From Rhizobium tropici CIAT 899 (GTDB lineage: Bacteria > Pseudomonadota > Alphaproteobacteria > Rhizobiales > Rhizobiaceae), in NCBI RefSeq assembly GCF_000330885.1, contig NC_020059.1:1291001-1355000 (forward strand): 64,000 nucleotides of DNA, written 5' to 3'. Shown here piece by piece: positions 10,211 to 19,013 of the stretch (within the stretch, counting starts at the first letter, position 1; each line of letters starts with the position of its first letter). Under the pieces are notes generated by a model, which had not been told where the DNA came from, ran no database searches, and was given only the letters and a program-made list of their open reading frames with translations. The translations under genes and the position numbers were made by a program.

Positions 10211-10355
10211 AGAACAACCTTCTCCCCAAGGGAGAAGGTCGCGCGCAGCGCGGGTTGAGGGGCGCTCGCGATAGGACTTGTTTAGGCTCCTATGAGAAAG
10301 CCATTCCCCCTCGTCCGCCCTTTGGGCACCTTCTCCCCGAGGGGAGAAGGGAGTT
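10211..10355. repeat. Palindromic intergenic repeat, RIME-like
   Basis: Between ppx and the phytase-like gene lie two palindromes of the same family: CCTTCTCCC/GGGAGAAGG at 10218-10238 and a perfect CCTTCTCCCC-GA-GGGGAGAAGG at 10329-10350. They are separated by about 90 bp containing CGCGCGCAGCGCGGG and GAGGGGCG. Dual palindromes of this composition are typical of the Rhizobium-specific intergenic mosaic elements. The call rests on resemblance; no second copy is in the window. It could act as a bidirectional transcript-end structure for the convergent genes. Confidence 0.6.
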
Positions 10356-10358
10356 TTC

Positions 10359-11720
10359 TTACTTCGCGTTCAGGAAATCGCCGACTTCGAGAAGGCTGAA
10401 CTCGTTGTCGTCGGCCTTGTCGACGGCGCGGCCTGCAGAGAAGGGCAGGTTGTTATCGTTGCCGATAACGATATGCGTGGCATCGACGCGGTCGACATTC
10501 TCGATGGTGACGAAGGGCATGTCGTAGAAGCCTTCGCCGCCGCCCTGGCGACGCTTGTGGTCCGGATCTTCGATGTGCAGAAGGTCGATATAGCCGATCT
10601 TGCGAACGGACTTGCCGACATTGGCGTCGCTGAACTCGATCTTGTAGACGCGCTTCAGCTCGGCGGGAGCCTCGAAGCAATCCGGCTTCGGCTGCTTGGG
10701 ATCGGCGCAAGCCTTGTCCTTCGTGCCGGCGCCATTGTCGCGTTCGATGACCAGGGCAGTCGTTTCATCGAGCATGTTGAAATCGCCGATCGAGGCGCCC
10801 TTGTCGGCGAAGGGATAGAGCCAGCTGCGGCCGGTCCAACTCTTCGAGGCAACGTCGAATTCGATGACGCGGATGGCCGTCTTGCCGTCGACGCTCTCCA
10901 TCTGGCCGTCTTCCTTGTAGATCGGGCCTTCCAGCAGGCCGTAGAGCTTGGAGCCGTCCTTCGACATGGCGAGACCTTCGAAGCCGCCCGAGCGCTTCAG
11001 ATTGAAGGCCGGCATCTTCTGCGTAGGGTTACCCGGCAGCTGGATCAGCGGATTGTCGGGAGACATGACCGGCTTGCCGTCGAGCGTCGTTGCGAAGACG
11101 TCGGTCAGCTGGCCGCTCGTGTCGAATTTCAGCAGGTAAGGACCGAACTCGTCGCCGATCCAGAAGCCGTCGGCAACCGGCTGGACCGATTCGATATCAA
11201 AGTCGGCGCCCGTCAGGTAACGCTTGTCGGCGCCTTCGAGAACGATCGGGAAGGGGGCTTTCTTGTTCGGGTCGGATAGGAACAGGTTCTTGACGACCTC
11301 GACCTTGCCGCTGTCCCAGTTGAATTTCAGCTGATGCAGGAAGAGCATCGCGTCGCTGGAGTTCTGTTTGGAGCCGAAGCCGTTGTCGGAGAGCGTCCAG
11401 AATGTGCCGTCGGGCATGGTCTTGATGCCAGAGAACCCCTGGATCGGCTGGCCCGCGAAGGGCAGCTTCAGATCGGTGACGCGGGCGCCATCCTTGCCAG
11501 GCACGGTGCCGAGAGCGTCGGTGCGCTTGCGATCCGGCGTGGTGAACTTGCCTGAAGTCTTCAGGAAATCTGGTGCATCGGCAGGAGCGGCAGTGATGGT
11601 GTTGGCCGGCAGGATTGCTTGGCCGACGAGCTTTGCCTTGAACTGCTGCTCGTCTGCCTGGGCCGAGCCGGCAAGCAGAATGAAGAGTGCTGTGGAAGCG
11701 GAAAGGATTCGGGTCATCAT
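10359..11720 (-). CDS. Secreted esterase-like activity of phytase family protein
   Basis: A 453-residue protein with an N-terminal signal peptide (positively charged start, 'ILSASTALFILLAGSAQA', cleavage near residue 22). The mature part has the beta-propeller-like repeats of the phytase-like domain (PF13449): 'PIQGFSGIKTMPDGTFWTLSDNGFG', 'FDIESVQPVADGFWIGDEFGPYLLKFD', 'GGFEGLAMSKDGSKLYGLLEGP', and a terminal 'VTIENVDRVDATHIVIGNDNN'. The domain is predicted to be a periplasmic phosphoesterase; real phytase activity is not established for the family. Its place beside ppk/ppx fits phosphate metabolism only by association. Confidence 0.75.
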   Translation of the reverse strand: MMTRILSASTALFILLAGSAQADEQQFKAKLVGQAILPANTITAAPADAPDFLKTSGKFTTPDRKRTDALGTVPGKDGARVTDLKLPFAGQPIQGFSGIKTMPDGTFWTLSDNGFGSKQNSSDAMLFLHQLKFNWDSGKVEVVKNLFLSDPNKKAPFPIVLEGADKRYLTGADFDIESVQPVADGFWIGDEFGPYLLKFDTSGQLTDVFATTLDGKPVMSPDNPLIQLPGNPTQKMPAFNLKRSGGFEGLAMSKDGSKLYGLLEGPIYKEDGQMESVDGKTAIRVIEFDVASKSWTGRSWLYPFADKGASIGDFNMLDETTALVIERDNGAGTKDKACADPKQPKPDCFEAPAELKRVYKIEFSDANVGKSVRKIGYIDLLHIEDPDHKRRQGGGEGFYDMPFVTIENVDRVDATHIVIGNDNNLPFSAGRAVDKADDNEFSLLEVGDFLNAK

Positions 11721-11880
11721 GTCACCTTGTGGCGGAGAGTGGCGAAAACAACTCCGCTTAGCAGGCGACCCATGTCTGCGAATTAACGCTTAGGTGAAGA
11801 TTTGGTGACTGTGGACAACCCATAGGCTGTGAAGCTCAGGCGTGCGGCACTACCGAAATGCAGCCAACAATTCGTATTGT

Positions 11881-12933
11881 TTACGATCTGCCGCGAACGG
11901 TCTTCAACGCCTGCCGGTCCTGCGTGTGAAGGGCGATGACGCCAAGGTGCTGATCACGGCCGCGAACGGCATGCTCGCCGAGCTCTTCCTTGATGATCCC
12001 TTCGGGAAGCTCCAGCCGTCTGGCAAGGTCGCTTGAAATCAGCACCTGGCGCTCCAGCGTTTTGCAGAGTGACTCCAGTCTTGCGGTCGTATTCACGGTG
12101 TCGCCGAAATAGGCGATCTTGTGATGGTCGACGCCGATTTCGGCCGTCACCACACTGCCGCCATGCAGAGCGGCTCTAAGACGCGGCACCCTGCCGTAGG
12201 ATTTCAGCCATGTCTCTGCGTTCTTTTCGATATCGTCGAGGATATTGAAGACGCAGCGCACGCAATTGGCATTCTTGACGCCCCGCTGAAGCGGCCAGGT
12301 GATGATGGCGGCATCGCCGATATAGTCGTCGATCGCGCCCTTGTGCCGGCGAACGGGCTCGGCCATGGCACCGAACACCGCACCGAGGAACGCCTGCGTT
12401 TTCAGATCGCCATATTCCTCGGCAAAAGCTGTCGAACCGACAAGGTCGACGAAAAGAAAGACGCGCTCCTCTTGCACCGGATTGCGGTAACGGCCGGTCA
12501 ACAGGCTGGAGAAGACGTCGCGGCCGAGCAACTCCCGCACGCGGCCGATGAAAATGACGATGGCGGTCACCAGGACGGCATAGATGTAGACGTCTATCTT
12601 CAGTACCGTCAGGTCTTCCCATGATGCTTTGACGAGGCCCAGCAATTTCATGGAGCTGCCTGCAGTGGCATAGCCGACGCTCATCAGCAGGAAATCGACG
12701 ACGAGCGCCGAAAGGATGAAGGCCGGCGTTGGCAACCGGTGCATCCAGTCGTTCAGCCGCGGCAGGAACATGCGGCGCTCGAAGGCGAGCAGAGGCATGC
12801 CGCAGAACAGGGCGAAGATTCCGCCGATATATATCGGAGATTCCGGAAAGAATAGTTTGCCGTAAATGACGCCCGTCGAAGCGACGAACAGCGATATCAG
12901 GATCCAGTTGCGTATCGAATGGAAAATACCCAT
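11881..12933 (-). CDS. Membrane-bound class III adenylate/guanylate cyclase
   Basis: A 350-residue protein. Residues 1-132 contain about four hydrophobic helices (near 8-30, 35-52, 70-90 and 112-132). Residues ~155-340 are a class III nucleotide cyclase domain: 'VFLFVDLVGSTAFAE' with metal-binding D163, 'DYIGDAAIITWP' with D207, and 'FGDTVNTTARLESLC' with the transition-state Asn/Arg pair. The lysine that normally precedes the IGD motif and reads the adenine is Asp here, as in some rhizobial cyclases, so the nucleotide specificity is open. No sensor domain other than the membrane part is seen. Monocistronic on the minus strand. Confidence 0.85.
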   Translation of the reverse strand: MGIFHSIRNWILISLFVASTGVIYGKLFFPESPIYIGGIFALFCGMPLLAFERRMFLPRLNDWMHRLPTPAFILSALVVDFLLMSVGYATAGSSMKLLGLVKASWEDLTVLKIDVYIYAVLVTAIVIFIGRVRELLGRDVFSSLLTGRYRNPVQEERVFLFVDLVGSTAFAEEYGDLKTQAFLGAVFGAMAEPVRRHKGAIDDYIGDAAIITWPLQRGVKNANCVRCVFNILDDIEKNAETWLKSYGRVPRLRAALHGGSVVTAEIGVDHHKIAYFGDTVNTTARLESLCKTLERQVLISSDLARRLELPEGIIKEELGEHAVRGRDQHLGVIALHTQDRQALKTVRGRS

Positions 12934-13124
12934 TCACTTTTCCGCCGAGAAACGACGCCTGTCATCGACGCGGGATTGCGTCGGCAAACTGGAACGTCAT
13001 CGAATAGAACGATTACACAAGACGTTCATTCCACGAGATTTGCGGCGCAATCGTGATGGCGACCGACACCTTGGTCCGCGAATCATACGCAATCGCAAGG
13101 CGCCGGGAAAGGAGAATGTCGCGA

Positions 13125-14270
13125 CTAGAGGCTGACGGTTTCGATCCGCTTGCCGACGAAGCGCAGGGCCACCTGGCCCTGGATAAGCTGCAGGGCTGTC
13201 TCGCCGAAGAGATCGCGCCGCCAGCCGGTCAGAGCCGCGACATCGGCCTTCTCGCCCTCCGCCGCGATCTTGTCGAGATCGTCGCTGTTGGCGATCACTT
13301 TCGGGGCGACGCCATGCTTTTCGGCAATCAGCTTCAATAGCACCTTCAGCAGTTCGGAAGCCGCAGCCGTGCCCTCTGGAGCCTGCTGATGGCGCGGCGG
13401 ATGCGGCATTTCGGATTTCGGCAGCGCCAGCGCCGTGTTGATCGCTTCAAGCACCGCCGAACCGGCGGCAGAGCGCTCCCAACCCTTCGGGATGGTGCGC
13501 AGCCGCGCAAGTGCCTCGGTGTCTTTCGGTTGCTGCTGGGCAATCTCATAGATCGCGTCGTCCTTCAGCACGCGTGCCCGCGGGACGTTGCGTGCGCGGG
13601 CCTCGCGCTCGCGCCAGGCGGCCACAAATTTAAGGACGGCCAGCTCCTGCGGTTTGCGCAGCCGCATCTTCAGCCGCTGCCAGGCATCGTCGGGGTGCAG
13701 GTCGTAGGTCTCGCGCGCCTCCAGGATCGCCATCTCCTCCTGCAGCCAGGAGGCGCGTCCTTCGCGCTGCAATTGCTCCTTGAGCGAGAGATAGACGTCG
13801 CGCAGATGCGTCACGTCGGCAAGCGCATAATCCAGCTGCTTTTCCGAGAGCGGACGCCGGCTCCAGTCGGTGAAGCGCGAGGACTTGTCGATATGGACGT
13901 TCTTGATGCGGCTGACGAGCTGGTCGTAGGAAACCGAATCGCCGAAGCCGCAAACCATTGCCGCAACTTGCGTATCGAAGATTGGATGCGGAATGAGGTT
14001 GCCGCGATGAAAAATGATTTCGATATCCTGGCGCGCAGCATGAAACACCTTCAAAACCGATGAGTTGGCCATCAGTTCGAAGAACGGCGCGAGATCCAGC
14101 CCCTTGGCCAGCGGGTCCACCAGCACTTCGGTGGTGGGGCTTGCCATCTGTATCAAACACAGCTCCGGCCAGAAGGTCGTTTCTCGCAGGAATTCCGTAT
14201 CGATGGTAATGAATTCCGACTTGGCCAGCTCTTGGCAGGCCGCCTCCAATTGGGCGGTAGTTTCGATCAT
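13125..14270 (-). CDS. rnd: Ribonuclease D
   Basis: A 381-residue 3'-5' exoribonuclease for tRNA 3' maturation. The DEDD exonuclease motifs are complete: 'ITIDTEFLRE' (D24, E26), 'VFHAARQDIEIIF' and 'LDYALADVTHLRDVYL' (Tyr-Asp). An HRDC-like helical domain follows from about residue 205 ('ELAVLKFVAAWREREA'). The start at 14270 (MIETTAQLEAAC) aligns with the family; the frame is open 80 codons further but that part is not RNase D-like. In many rhizobia rnd sits between ppx and aspS; here other genes have come in on both sides. Confidence 0.93.
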   Translation of the reverse strand: MIETTAQLEAACQELAKSEFITIDTEFLRETTFWPELCLIQMASPTTEVLVDPLAKGLDLAPFFELMANSSVLKVFHAARQDIEIIFHRGNLIPHPIFDTQVAAMVCGFGDSVSYDQLVSRIKNVHIDKSSRFTDWSRRPLSEKQLDYALADVTHLRDVYLSLKEQLQREGRASWLQEEMAILEARETYDLHPDDAWQRLKMRLRKPQELAVLKFVAAWREREARARNVPRARVLKDDAIYEIAQQQPKDTEALARLRTIPKGWERSAAGSAVLEAINTALALPKSEMPHPPRHQQAPEGTAAASELLKVLLKLIAEKHGVAPKVIANSDDLDKIAAEGEKADVAALTGWRRDLFGETALQLIQGQVALRFVGKRIETVSL

Positions 14271-14440
14271 ATCAACACATTCAATGGTAAAATACTTCCT
14301 TAACTTCCTTCTCCTTTCAGCCCGATATGTCAATACTTTCGCGGACAAAGCCTTTGTCGCATTTCGCTTTTCACTGAAATTGCCGGGGACTGTGACAGCT
14401 TCGACCGAAACTGCCTGCGATCGAGGTGGCTTGCGACCGC

Positions 14441-15832
14441 CTATGCCACCCGCACGTAACTCGTCATGCCCGTCTTCTGGTGCTCGATGATATGGCAATG
14501 CAGCAGCCAATCGCCGGGATTGTCGGCGACGAAGGCCAGCTGCACCTTTTCGTCCGGCTGGATCAGATAGGTATCGGAGACAAAGGGCTGCACCTGCCGA
14601 GTCGAAGAGGAGAGGACCGTAAAGCTCATCCCATGCAGGTGGATCGGGTGGCTATGCGGCGTGACATTTTCCATGTCGATGACATAGCTCTTGCCGAGTT
14701 TGAGCTCGGCAAGCGGCGCCGTGGGATCGGGGGTGTCACCCGGCCACGGTACCTTGTTGATGGCCCAGAAGCTGTAGCCGAGCGAGCCGCATATGCTGTT
14801 GTCAGCGGTGTTCTCTGCCGTCGAGCTCAGGATCAGCGGAATATGGGTAGCGGAACCGAGGTCTGCCTTCTGCACGGGATTATCTTCGAGCGGCGCCAGA
14901 TCGCGCACGTCGCGCTTCAATGATGCGCCGACGGCGCGCAGCGTCGCCAGTGCTTTCGGATTGGTGCCCTTGATGTCCTCGAGCTTGACGACCGCGCCTT
15001 CGCTGTCGGGCATGCGCACGGCAAGCTCCAGCCGTTGCCCCGGCCCAAGCTGCAACAGATCGAGCGGAAAGCGCTGCGGCACGGGATTGCCGTCGATGGC
15101 GATCACCGTCGCCTCGGCGCCGTCCATGCGGAAGGAATAGATGCGCGTGACATCGGTAATGGCAATACGCAGCCGCACGAGCCCGCCGGAAGGCGCGTCA
15201 TATTGCGGCTCTTGCTGCCAGTTGGCGGTCCGGACGGTGCCGTAGGTGCCGGATTTTGCCGCATCGCGCGGCCTGAATTGCGCAATAAACTGTCCGTCTC
15301 CCCCCAGGCGCCAGTCGCGCAGATTGAGCACAACTTCCGAATCGAAGGTAGGATCCTTGGGATTTTCCACCACGATGACGCCGGTCATGCCGTGGCCCAT
15401 CTGCTCCAGCGTATTGCAATGCGGATGATACCAGAAAGTACCGGCATCCGGGGGCGTAAAGGCATAATCGAAATGATCGCCGGTATAGACATAGGGCTGG
15501 GTGAGGAACGGCACACCGTCCATATTGTTGGGGAGCCGGATGCCGTGCCAATGAATGGTCGTCGGATCGTCTATGCCGTTGATCAGCCGCGCGGCGAAGG
15601 GTTGGCCCTTCTTCATGCGCACCACCGGCGGCATGCCTGCCTCGCCATAGGTCAGCACGCTTTTCGTCATGCCACCATCAGTCAGATTGGCTTCGATCTT
15701 GGCGGTTTTCAGCCTGAGTGGCTCAGCTGCCACCGCCTTGCCCGCGAACTTCCCGGCAATGCCAAGGCCTACCCCATAGGCGCCGGCAACGGCTGAAGCT
15801 TTGAGCAGATTGCGGCGTGTAAGGATCGGCAT
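14441..15832 (-). CDS. Tat-exported multicopper oxidase
   Basis: A 463-residue three-cupredoxin-domain oxidase. The twin-arginine signal 'LTRRNLLKASAVAGAYG' (R6-R7) predicts folded export to the periplasm. All copper ligands are present: HWHG at 94-97, YHPH at 135-138, 'HPIHLHG' with H395/H398/H400, and 'HCHIIEH' with H445-C446-H447-H451 plus axial M456, so type 1 and trinuclear sites should be intact. There is no methionine-rich insert as in CueO. Likely substrates are Cu(I) or phenolics; no copper-resistance neighbour is seen, so the role stays open. Upstream sequence is AT-rich. Confidence 0.9.
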   Translation of the reverse strand: MPILTRRNLLKASAVAGAYGVGLGIAGKFAGKAVAAEPLRLKTAKIEANLTDGGMTKSVLTYGEAGMPPVVRMKKGQPFAARLINGIDDPTTIHWHGIRLPNNMDGVPFLTQPYVYTGDHFDYAFTPPDAGTFWYHPHCNTLEQMGHGMTGVIVVENPKDPTFDSEVVLNLRDWRLGGDGQFIAQFRPRDAAKSGTYGTVRTANWQQEPQYDAPSGGLVRLRIAITDVTRIYSFRMDGAEATVIAIDGNPVPQRFPLDLLQLGPGQRLELAVRMPDSEGAVVKLEDIKGTNPKALATLRAVGASLKRDVRDLAPLEDNPVQKADLGSATHIPLILSSTAENTADNSICGSLGYSFWAINKVPWPGDTPDPTAPLAELKLGKSYVIDMENVTPHSHPIHLHGMSFTVLSSSTRQVQPFVSDTYLIQPDEKVQLAFVADNPGDWLLHCHIIEHQKTGMTSYVRVA

Positions 15833-16147
15833 GTTATGCTCCGGGGCGACGATATAACGATGCCTGTTTAAAGTTGACTAGAGCGTTCAGCAATAGCATT
15901 GAGGTCATCAAACTGCTGCGTAGACTACTTATGGTATGCAATCTTGGAGTATAATTAAAATCTAAAGTTGAAAACAGATGGTAGATTTTGTGTGTCTCGA
16001 AGCACCGTTAGTTATAGATGCTGGTGGCAGTGCGCCTGCAGAAAGGTAAGAGTCGCTGGGTTGGCGAGCATTGCAAAATCAGTGCTCCTAAACGCATTTC
16101 TCGAATGGTATAGTCGATGTATTGGGTGGCAATATTTGGAGGTGCAG
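15833..16147. other. AT-rich intergenic region upstream of the multicopper oxidase
   Basis: These 315 bases are markedly richer in A/T than the flanking genes and separate the divergent oxidase and the small secreted-protein gene. Promoters for both should lie here, but I see no convincing operator. No plausible protein-coding frame was found apart from a non-conserved upstream extension of the 16148 gene. Confidence 0.5.
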
Positions 16148-16585
16148 ATGTCAAAATCTATCGAAATCTGTCTATCGATTATCGTTGTCTTGGTATTAGC
16201 CTCGAACGTTGCTCAATCTGCTGATGTAAAAAAAGATACAAGTGGGCCGCACTACTTTCATCAGGATGATAAAAATCAGTTCGTTGATGTTTATGTGCAT
16301 CAAGACGATCGGATCACAATCAAGGTCAGTAACGGTCGCCCTTTGAGACCGATGTGGATCAATCTACACGCAGTCTATAGGCAGGGCACGTCCGTTATCA
16401 CGCACGTAGATTATCATGTTTACTGCAAGTCTCCCGTTGGACATGGCGCTGAGAATTGGTTCGAGTTCCACACTCCGGGAGCCAATCAGGCTAGCTCGGT
16501 TGAACTCAGCAGCAATAAAGAAAAGCCATGGAAATCGCCGGCTGATGGATGGACGGTCGGCATCAGCACGGACGGAACTTTTTAG
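16148..16585 (+). CDS. Small secreted protein of unknown function
   Basis: I do not recognise this protein. It has 145 residues, starts at an ATG preceded by TTGGAGGTGCAG, and begins with a classical signal peptide ('IEICLSIIVVLVLASNVAQS', cleavage near residue 24). The mature part (about 120 aa) is polar, rich in His, Asp and Asn ('PHYFHQDDKNQF', 'YVHQDD'), with a 'GHGAENWFEFHTPG' stretch, and looks like a small beta-rich periplasmic or secreted domain. The gene is AT-richer than its neighbours and uses codons such as ATA, AAA and TTA more freely, suggesting horizontal acquisition. No function is proposed. Confidence 0.65.
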   Translation: MSKSIEICLSIIVVLVLASNVAQSADVKKDTSGPHYFHQDDKNQFVDVYVHQDDRITIKVSNGRPLRPMWINLHAVYRQGTSVITHVDYHVYCKSPVGHGAENWFEFHTPGANQASSVELSSNKEKPWKSPADGWTVGISTDGTF

Positions 16586-17146
16586 GGGGCAAGGCTATGC
16601 TTGCGGCGCTCGCTGGCGCAAAACATCTATCCCGAAAGGACCGCTCCATGCGTCGGGGTATGAAATCGCAAAGTGACAGTAACACTCGATGGCATGTAAG
16701 ACGATGCCCGTCGAGCTGAGTAACAATAGGGAGTGATCTCGTTATGTGAGGGTTTTCCGAGTCCTCTCTCTTACTCGGCGAACGGAAGCAGTAGTTTCAC
16801 TGGTCCAGCTATCGAGATGCGGGCGTTGCGTCGTTCACAAAGGCCCGGCGCAATTTCTAAGCCATTGAAATTGCAAGAGCGGTGGATCTGGTTCTTGTTC
16901 AGTCTAGTTCAATAGCCATGCGTCCCCACCTACCCCCTCTCTTGCAAAAACTAAGACTTAGAAGAGGGGCGAGCCCTCATCTAAGCCTAAGTTTTTGCTT
17001 TCTCGCCCGCCGGGGGCGAGATAGAAGCGGTGTTCGAGCCTTGACAAATCGGGCGTGCCATGCGCTTTTCCGCCCGATTTTCTCGTCGGCGGGCGAGGGG
17101 TTTGCGTGTCCTTTCGCCGCTGCCCGCCAAGTCCAGGATATATACT
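16586..17146. other. Long intergenic region before aspS, with a possible gene relic and a hairpin
   Basis: These 561 bases hold no credible intact gene. Near 16710-16736 a short stretch translates as 'VELSNNRE' and a stop, resembling 'VELSSNKE' inside the upstream secreted-protein gene (16/24 bases identical, half of the differences at third positions), possibly a decayed partial duplicate. A 55-nt hairpin lies at 16944-16998. The last ~130 bases are GC-rich and presumably carry the aspS promoter and leader. Confidence 0.45.
16944..16998. other. Long two-tier hairpin upstream of aspS
   Basis: Arms GCAAAAACTAAGACTTAG (16944-16961) and CTAAGCCTAAGTTTTTGC (16981-16998) pair at 16 of 18 positions. 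The intervening bases form a further GAGGG/CCCTC stem (16964-16968 with 16974-16978) around a 5-nt loop. It lies about 150 bp before aspS. There is no U-tract beyond the CTTTCTC that follows, so it may be a factor-assisted terminator, a leader structure, or a small mobile palindrome. Confidence 0.6.
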
Positions 17147-18937
17147 ATGCATCTCTATCGCAGCCACACATGCGCCGCCCTGCGCAAGTCCGACGTCGGT
17201 TCGACTGTCCGTATCTCCGGCTGGGTCCATCGCGTCCGAGATCATGGCGGTGTGCTGTTCATCGACCTGCGCGATCACTACGGCATCACCCAGGTCGTTG
17301 CCGACCCTGATTCTCCGGCCTTCAAGCTCGCCGAAACCGTTCGCGGCGAGTGGGTCATCCGCATCGACGGCTTGGTCAAGGCCCGTACGGAAGACACCGT
17401 CAACAAGAACATGCCGACCGGCGAGATCGAGCTTTACGCTCAGGAGATCGAAGTGCTCTCCGCCGCCAAGGAACTGCCGCTTCCCGTCTTCGGCGAGCCC
17501 GACTATCCGGAAGACGTGCGTCTCAAGTATCGCTTCCTCGATCTGCGTCGGGAAACGCTGCACCGGAACATCGTCAAGCGCACGCAGGTCATCTCGTCGA
17601 TGCGCCGCCACATGGGCGAAGTCGGTTTCACTGAATACACGACCCCGATCCTGACGGCCTCGTCGCCGGAAGGCGCGCGCGACTTCCTCGTGCCGAGCCG
17701 TATCCATCCCGGCACCTTCTACGCGCTGCCGCAGGCGCCGCAGCAGTACAAACAGCTGCTGATGGTTGCCGGCTTCGACCGCTACTTCCAGATCGCTCCG
17801 TGCTTCCGCGATGAAGACCCGCGCGCCGATCGCCTGCCGGGAGAATTCTACCAGCTCGACCTCGAAATGAGCTTCGTGACGCAGGAAGACGTCTGGAACA
17901 CCATGGGTCCGCTGATGACCCAGGTGTTCGAAGAGTTTGCCGACGGCAAGCCGGTCACCAAGGAATGGCCGCGCATCCCCTATGACGTTGCCATCCGCAA
18001 GTATGGCTCCGACAAGCCGGACCTGCGCAACCCGATCGTCATGGAAGCCGTCACCGAGCATTTTGCCGGTTCCGGCTTCAAGGTCTTCGCCAACATGATC
18101 GCCTCCAACCCGAAGGTCGAAGTCTGGGCAATTCCGGCCAAGACCGGCGGTTCGCGCGCCTTCTGCGATCGAATGAATGCCTGGGCGCAGAGCCAGGGCC
18201 AGCCCGGCCTCGGCTACATCTTCTGGCGCAAGGAAGGCGAAAAGCTTGAAGGCGCAGGCCCGCTTGCCAAGAACATCGGCGAAGAGCGCACGGATGCGAT
18301 CCGCACCCAGCTCGGCCTCGATGACGGCGATGCCTGCTTCTTCGTCGCCGGCGATCCCTCCAAGTTCTACAAGTTTGCCGGCGAGGCCCGCACCCGGGCT
18401 GGCGAAGAGCTGAACCTGGTCGATCGCGACCGTTTCGAGCTGTGCTGGATCGTCGACTTCCCGTTCTTCGAATGGAGCGAGGAAGAAAAGAAGGTCGATT
18501 TCGCCCACAACCCGTTCTCGATGCCGCAGGGCGGCCTTGAGGCGCTGCAGAACCAGGATCCCCTCACGATCAAGGCGTTCCAGTACGACGCGGTCTGCAA
18601 CGGCTTCGAAATCGCTTCGGGCTCGATCCGTAACCAGTCGCCAGAAACCATGGTCGCCGCCTTCGAAAAGGTCGGCCTCAGCCAGACCGACGTCGAAGAG
18701 CGCTTCGGCGGCCTTTACCGCGCCTTCCAGTATGGCGCGCCTCCGCACGGCGGCGCTGCCTTCGGTATCGACCGCATCGTCATGCTGCTGGTCGGCGCCA
18801 AGAACTTGCGCGAGATCTCGCTGTTCCCGATGAACCAGCAGGCGCAGGATCTGCTGATGGGCGCTCCCTCGGCCGCAACGCCGACGCAGCTGCGCGAACT
18901 GGCGATCCGCCCGGTGCCGCCGGTCAAGAAGGACTGA
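17147..18937 (+). CDS. aspS: Aspartyl-tRNA synthetase
   Basis: A 596-residue class IIb synthetase charging tRNA-Asp. The N-terminal OB-fold anticodon-binding domain begins '[19 protein letters not shown]' and '[23 protein letters not shown]'. Motif 2 is seen as '[17 protein letters not shown]', followed by '[10 protein letters not shown]'; the bacterial GAD insert lies at about 290-420; motif 3 is '[14 protein letters not shown]'. The length matches bacterial enzymes. The ATG at 17147 starts exactly at the family N-terminus; 29 in-frame upstream codons are not conserved. A strong terminator follows. Confidence 0.97.
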   Translation: MHLYRSHTCAALRKSDVGSTVRISGWVHRVRDHGGVLFIDLRDHYGITQVVADPDSPAFKLAETVRGEWVIRIDGLVKARTEDTVNKNMPTGEIELYAQEIEVLSAAKELPLPVFGEPDYPEDVRLKYRFLDLRRETLHRNIVKRTQVISSMRRHMGEVGFTEYTTPILTASSPEGARDFLVPSRIHPGTFYALPQAPQQYKQLLMVAGFDRYFQIAPCFRDEDPRADRLPGEFYQLDLEMSFVTQEDVWNTMGPLMTQVFEEFADGKPVTKEWPRIPYDVAIRKYGSDKPDLRNPIVMEAVTEHFAGSGFKVFANMIASNPKVEVWAIPAKTGGSRAFCDRMNAWAQSQGQPGLGYIFWRKEGEKLEGAGPLAKNIGEERTDAIRTQLGLDDGDACFFVAGDPSKFYKFAGEARTRAGEELNLVDRDRFELCWIVDFPFFEWSEEEKKVDFAHNPFSMPQGGLEALQNQDPLTIKAFQYDAVCNGFEIASGSIRNQSPETMVAAFEKVGLSQTDVEERFGGLYRAFQYGAPPHGGAAFGIDRIVMLLVGAKNLREISLFPMNQQAQDLLMGAPSAATPTQLRELAIRPVPPVKKD

Positions 18938-18961
18938 GTCCTCCAAGGTTAATCAAAATGC

Positions 18962-18996
18962 AAAACCCGGCGACCGAAAATCGCCGGGTTTTTGTT
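18962..18996 (+). terminator. Rho-independent terminator of aspS
   Basis: The 8-bp stem CCCGGCGA/TCGCCGGG (18966-18973 with 18982-18989) has an 8-nt loop, is preceded by AAAA and followed by TTTTTGTTT. Nearly the same hairpin ends the TetR gene at 20925-20946. It may serve the convergent serine-hydrolase gene as well. Confidence 0.9.
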
Positions 18997-19013
18997 TGGG
19001 ACGCTGATCTCAA

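Noticed and set aside
16958..18946. A 662-codon minus-strand frame opposite aspS
   Set aside because: Shadow of aspS; its other end merely runs through the GC-rich leader.
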